Shown here piece by piece: positions 61,154 to 64,000 of a stretch of 64,000 nt of DNA (position 1 is its first letter; every line of letters begins with the position of its first letter). The stretch lies in NCBI GenBank assembly GCA_040902425.1, contig JBBDXI010000069.1, forward strand, positions 1 to 64,000, given 5' to 3'. This DNA is from JBBDXI01 sp040902425. Its GTDB lineage: Bacteria; Planctomycetota; Phycisphaerae; Phycisphaerales; UBA1924. Both the position numbers and the translations under genes were made by a program. The notes below the pieces were generated by a model. The model was not told the origin of the DNA and made no database searches. It saw only the letters and a list, made by a program, of their open reading frames with translations.

Positions 61154-61942
61154 ATGGAGGCCGTCCCCGGATCATCCCCGACTCCCGCCGCGAGCGCCGA
61201 CGCCGATGCGCCCGTCTCCCTCGCTTTCGACCTCACGGAGGGGGACCTGCTGGCTCTCTACCGCGCTGCCGGCGACACCGACCCGCTGTTCCGGCACCAG
61301 ATGGACGGCCTGCGCCGGCGCTACAGGAACTCGCTCGCTTTCGCGATTCTGCTCAGCGCGGCGTTCGTCCTCGGGCTCGCCACCAACACGCTGGGAATGG
61401 CCAGCGTCGACCGGCCCGCCCTCGCGGTGGTGATGGCCGCGGCCCTCGCCGGCGCGTGGTTGACGTTCGACCAGCACCGCCGGGCCCTGCGCCTGATCCT
61501 GAGCGGCGAGCAGGCGCGGCTGTACGTCCTTTCCGACGCGGCGCGGTACTTCCTGGGGCCGCACCGTGTGACGATCGGTCCCGGGGGCGCATCGCTCAGC
61601 ACGCGCCACCACGACATCACGCAGCGCTGGTCGGGCATCGCCGAGGTGCGTGAGACCGCCGACGGCGTCTACATCATCCGCCGCGACCGGCACTGCTTCA
61701 TCATCCCCAAGCGGCTGTTCGCGTCGCCCGCCGAGGCCGACTCGGTCGCGCGCCGGGCCCGCCGATGGCTGGACGCCGCCGGCGAGGGCGACGCCGCGCG
61801 GATGCGGGCCCTCCTCGCCTGGAACGATGTGCCCTGCCCCGCCTGCCGCTACAACCTCCGCGGCCTCACCGAGCCCCGCTGCCCGGAATGCGGCCTGGTG
61901 CTGGGGCCGGAGGTGCTGCGGGGCCTGGGCGGGGCGCGGTAG
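61154..61942 (+). CDS. YcxB-like membrane protein with C-terminal zinc ribbon
   Basis: From ATG 61154 this is a 262-residue protein. Two transmembrane helices (SLAFAILLSAAFVLGLATNT and ALAVVMAAALAGAWLTF) are followed by a beta-rich cytoplasmic domain with the YcxB-like end FIIPKRLFASPAEADSVARR. A zinc ribbon, CPACRYNLRGLTEPRCPECG, lies near the C-terminus. It is the only ribbon protein on the + strand in this part, but the ribbon type is shared with 56691, 57839 and 43669. YcxB function is unknown. Frames upstream of this ATG are not gene-like. Confidence 0.72.
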   Translation: MEAVPGSSPTPAASADADAPVSLAFDLTEGDLLALYRAAGDTDPLFRHQMDGLRRRYRNSLAFAILLSAAFVLGLATNTLGMASVDRPALAVVMAAALAGAWLTFDQHRRALRLILSGEQARLYVLSDAARYFLGPHRVTIGPGGASLSTRHHDITQRWSGIAEVRETADGVYIIRRDRHCFIIPKRLFASPAEADSVARRARRWLDAAGEGDAARMRALLAWNDVPCPACRYNLRGLTEPRCPECGLVLGPEVLRGLGGAR

Positions 61943-62041
61943 GGCGTTCACCGGGGCATGACGCGCGGTGCGGGTTGGGGGGCAGCATCGACCGCCCCGA
62001 GCTGCGGTCGGCGGCGCGGTCTCGGGAGCCCGGCGGCCGGG

Positions 62042-62839
62042 CTACTCGCCCAGCGCGGCCTTGGTTGCGGCGATATCCGCGGCAAGCCTGGCGTGGGCCT
62101 CGTTGAGGCTCTGCTCCAACCTGGCGTCGCCCGGGCCCTCGGCCTTGCGGGCCTTGGCGAGGCCGGCGGGGTCGGACGGGTCGAGACGATTGAGCTGATC
62201 GAGCAGCGCCTTGCGGTGGCTGGCCGAGAGGTGCGGGGGCGCATCGGCCATGCCCCGGGCCGTCTCGTTGGCGAGGGTGAGGAGGGCGACGTCGACGAGT
62301 GCCCAGGTGACGGTCGGCTCGCCGGGCGAGTGGCAAACGAGGCCGTAGAGGGCGCTCATGCGCGCGACAGCGCCGGGCTCATCGCCGTCGCGCCAGGCGC
62401 GGATGGCATCCGCCCGGAGGACGCGCGCCATCATCCGCCGCTTGCCGTGGACCTCCAACATCGGGCCCATGTCGGCGCGCCGGCTGATGGAGGAAGCCGG
62501 CGGAAAGCCCCAGTCGCAGCGGTCGGCGGCGGCCGCGGCGACCAGGTCGTTCACGACGGGCTGGTTCCTGCGGAGCAGGTCGGCGATCTCTTCCCAGGTC
62601 GCGGGGCCGTTCTCGGATGCTTCCACCCTTATCACGCCGTCCTGGAAAGAGAACATGCCGGTTGCCAAGTTGAGTTCGCGGCTGATGCGTGACCAGGCAT
62701 CGCGGTAGAGGTCGGCGGCGTTGGGGCGGGATGCGGCGGCGGCGGGCGGCTGGCCGGCGTTGGCCGTGGGCTTGGGCTTCTCCTCGCAGGCGGCGACGGC
62801 AAGGGCGAGGGCGGCGGCGATGGGGAGTGGCCAGCGCAT
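62042..62839 (-). CDS. Lipoprotein of unknown function
   Basis: This 265-residue protein starts MRWPLPIAAALALAVAACEEKP with a clear lipobox (AVAAC). The mature protein is mostly helical (DAWSRISRELNLATGMFSFQ, ADLLRRNQPVVNDLVAAAAA, RMMARVLRADAIRAWRDGDEPGA, SASHRKALLDQLNRLDPSDP). It has few Cys and no catalytic pattern I recognise. It could be a planctomycete-type secreted helical-repeat protein. It is transcribed away from the last gene of the window. Function unknown. Confidence 0.68.
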   Translation of the reverse strand: MRWPLPIAAALALAVAACEEKPKPTANAGQPPAAAASRPNAADLYRDAWSRISRELNLATGMFSFQDGVIRVEASENGPATWEEIADLLRRNQPVVNDLVAAAAADRCDWGFPPASSISRRADMGPMLEVHGKRRMMARVLRADAIRAWRDGDEPGAVARMSALYGLVCHSPGEPTVTWALVDVALLTLANETARGMADAPPHLSASHRKALLDQLNRLDPSDPAGLAKARKAEGPGDARLEQSLNEAHARLAADIAATKAALGE

Positions 62840-63016
62840 GGAGTTCTCCTGCGGCGGCGAGTCTACCGGCGTGGAGTTGCGGCGTAGCGGGGGTCCGCCG
62901 CCGAAGACGGCGCGACCCCCGAGCGGGAGCGCCGGCCGACCGGGGGCTGCCTCGGTGGCCTAGCGCGTGAATGGTCGCGGGCTGTTCGGCGTCCGAGGGT
63001 CAGCGGGTGATTCCTC

Positions 63017-63045
63017 TTGGCGCGTTCACGCGGCATCCTTACTCT
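63017..63045 (+). promoter_or_regulatory. Possible sigma-70 promoter
   Basis: TTGGCG and TACTCT are 17 bases apart, ending 75 bases before the ATG of the secreted repeat protein. The -35 differs from TTGACA at two positions and the -10 from TATAAT at three. Confidence 0.35.
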
Positions 63046-63119
63046 ACGTTGGGACGGGCGCACGCCGGCGGTGTGTCGGCGCGGGCCGAGCGAGGAGTCG
63101 TGAACACGGGAGACCTGCC

Positions 63120-64000
63120 ATGCGCCGAGTTGTCGCGTTGTTCGCCGCGTTGGCCCTGTCCGCCGCCGCCAGCGCCTTCCCGATCACCTACCAGGGGGTG
63201 CTCAACAGCGCGGGGGCGCCGGCGAACGGGTCGTTCTCGATCACGTTCCAGCTGACGGACAGCGCCGTCGGGGGCTTCCTGCTGCAATCGATCGCGATGC
63301 CGGCGGTAAACGTGGTGAACGGGCAGTTCACGGTGGAGCTGAACTTCGCCGACTCGCACTTCAACGGGCAGGACCGGTGGCTGACGATCGTCGTGAACGG
63401 GACCTCGCTGACGCCGCGCCAGCGGGTGAGCTACGCGCCCTATGCGGTGTACAGCGACCGGGCGCGGGAGGCCGGGACGGTGCGGGTGCCGCTGACGCTG
63501 ACGGGGGCGACGGTGGTGATCGAGGGGTTCGCCAGCGCGGCCGCGGGGGTGGGCGTGCGGGGCGTGCACCTGGCGGGGACGGGGACGGAGCCGGGGGTGC
63601 TGGGGCAGAGCAACTCGTCGAGCGCCAGCGCGGCGGCGGTGCTGGGGGAGATCACGCCGGGGTCCGGGGGCTCATTCTCGGCGGGGGTGCGCGGGATCAA
63701 CAACTCGACGACGGGGAACGGGGTCGGCGTGTACGGCTCGCAGGAGGGGAGCGGGTGGGGCGTCTACGGCGTGGCGCCCGCGGCGATCGGGGTGTTCGGG
63801 TCGTCGGGGACGGGGATCGGGGCGCGGGGGTTCTCGTCGAGCGGGACGGGCGTGGAGGGCGTGTCGGGGAACGGGGTCGGCGTGAACGCGGCCTCGTCGG
63901 GCCTGGGCCTCGTGGCCGAGAACACCGCGTCGGACACGCTGGTTGAGCTGGGCACGGCCGACTACGCGGTGCGGGCGACGAACCTGGCGGTGGAGGGCTT
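63120..64000 (+). CDS. Secreted Gly-rich repeat protein (3' end outside window)
   Basis: From ATG 63120 the frame is open to the window edge (293 codons). A signal peptide (MRRVVALFAALALSAAASAF) is followed by an N-terminal beta domain (ITYQGVLNSAGAPANGSFSI ... LNFADSHFNGQDRWLTIVVN ... RQRVSYAPYAVYSDRA). Repeating units such as GVGVRGVHLAG, GVRGINNSTTGNGVGVYGS, WGVYGVAPAAIGVFGSSG and GVEGVSGNGVGVN come next, which would form a beta-helix or fibre. This layout is seen in surface fibre or phage-tail-fibre-like proteins. The C-terminus, possibly a peptidase S74-like chaperone, is not visible. Confidence 0.75.
   Translation, partial: MRRVVALFAALALSAAASAFPITYQGVLNSAGAPANGSFSITFQLTDSAVGGFLLQSIAMPAVNVVNGQFTVELNFADSHFNGQDRWLTIVVNGTSLTPRQRVSYAPYAVYSDRAREAGTVRVPLTLTGATVVIEGFASAAAGVGVRGVHLAGTGTEPGVLGQSNSSSASAAAVLGEITPGSGGSFSAGVRGINNSTTGNGVGVYGSQEGSGWGVYGVAPAAIGVFGSSGTGIGARGFSSSGTGVEGVSGNGVGVNAASSGLGLVAENTASDTLVELGTADYAVRATNLAVEG

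Noticed and set aside
61172..61951. A - strand frame opposite the YcxB-like gene
   Set aside because: It has no conserved motif, whereas the + strand frame carries membrane helices and a zinc ribbon.

Overview
This is a very GC-rich draft window with one 10-N assembly gap at 29195-29204. It probably comes from a Planctomycetota bacterium, perhaps Phycisphaerae-like; that is inference. Supporting signs are several proteins with a C-x2-C-x-YN-L-x-GL...CPECG zinc ribbon, paired DUF4142-type lipoproteins, abundant multiheme cytochromes with cytochrome c maturation system II, and lpxA, which implies a lipid A-bearing outer membrane. No rRNA operon, CRISPR array or intact IS was seen.

Region 1 (1-17246) is an electron-transfer island. 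A 5-heme cytochrome, an outer-membrane beta-barrel, an NHL-propeller lipoprotein and a 12-site multiheme cytochrome lie on the + strand. A NapC/NirT-like membrane cytochrome (12 sites) and a 15-site secreted cytochrome lie on the - strand. Between the arms sits a divergent promoter region with two sigma-54-type sites. The + side continues with an NTF2-like protein, an NtrC-type sigma-54 activator, a HAMP-DHp protein lacking an ATPase domain (with a third sigma-54-like site upstream), ResB, CcsA, and a PAS-kinase-receiver hybrid. This reads as a self-regulated system that makes, matures and controls a trans-envelope electron conduit.

Region 2 (17247-19206) holds tRNA-Gly(CCC) and a degraded second copy inside a duplicated segment of about 220 bp. 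A deleted DUF262 gene lies between the copies.

Region 3 (19207-34739) is mostly housekeeping and envelope genes: ompH/skp-like, lipB, lpxA, a YycJ-like metallohydrolase, a methyltransferase, glycosyltransferases, rsfS, aroB, a ParA-type ATPase that may be fused across the gap to a glycogen-binding-like domain, an unknown partner gene, clpX with a leader hairpin, and tRNA-Met(CAT).

Region 4 (34859-43621) holds two DUF4142 lipoproteins, pyruvate dehydrogenase E1 alpha and beta separated by a frameshifted GT4 gene, purF, a four-helix-bundle gene and an orphan DNA methyltransferase.

Region 5 (43669-51896) is a signalling block. A CHASE-type kinase, an Rcp1-like regulator and a receiver-kinase face a convergent kaiC-kaiB-kaiB-kinase operon.

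Region 6 (51984-64000) contains a yihY remnant, ffh, a low-GC RloC/AAA_13-type gene split head-to-head by an apparent inversion, zinc-ribbon membrane proteins, interspersed repeats, a cysteine synthase-family gene, lipoproteins, and a truncated secreted repeat protein running off the end.

Base composition follows the physical strand rather than gene direction. The + strand is G-rich from about 2.7 to 17 kb, C-rich from about 19 to 52 kb, and G-rich again afterwards, apart from the low-GC island.
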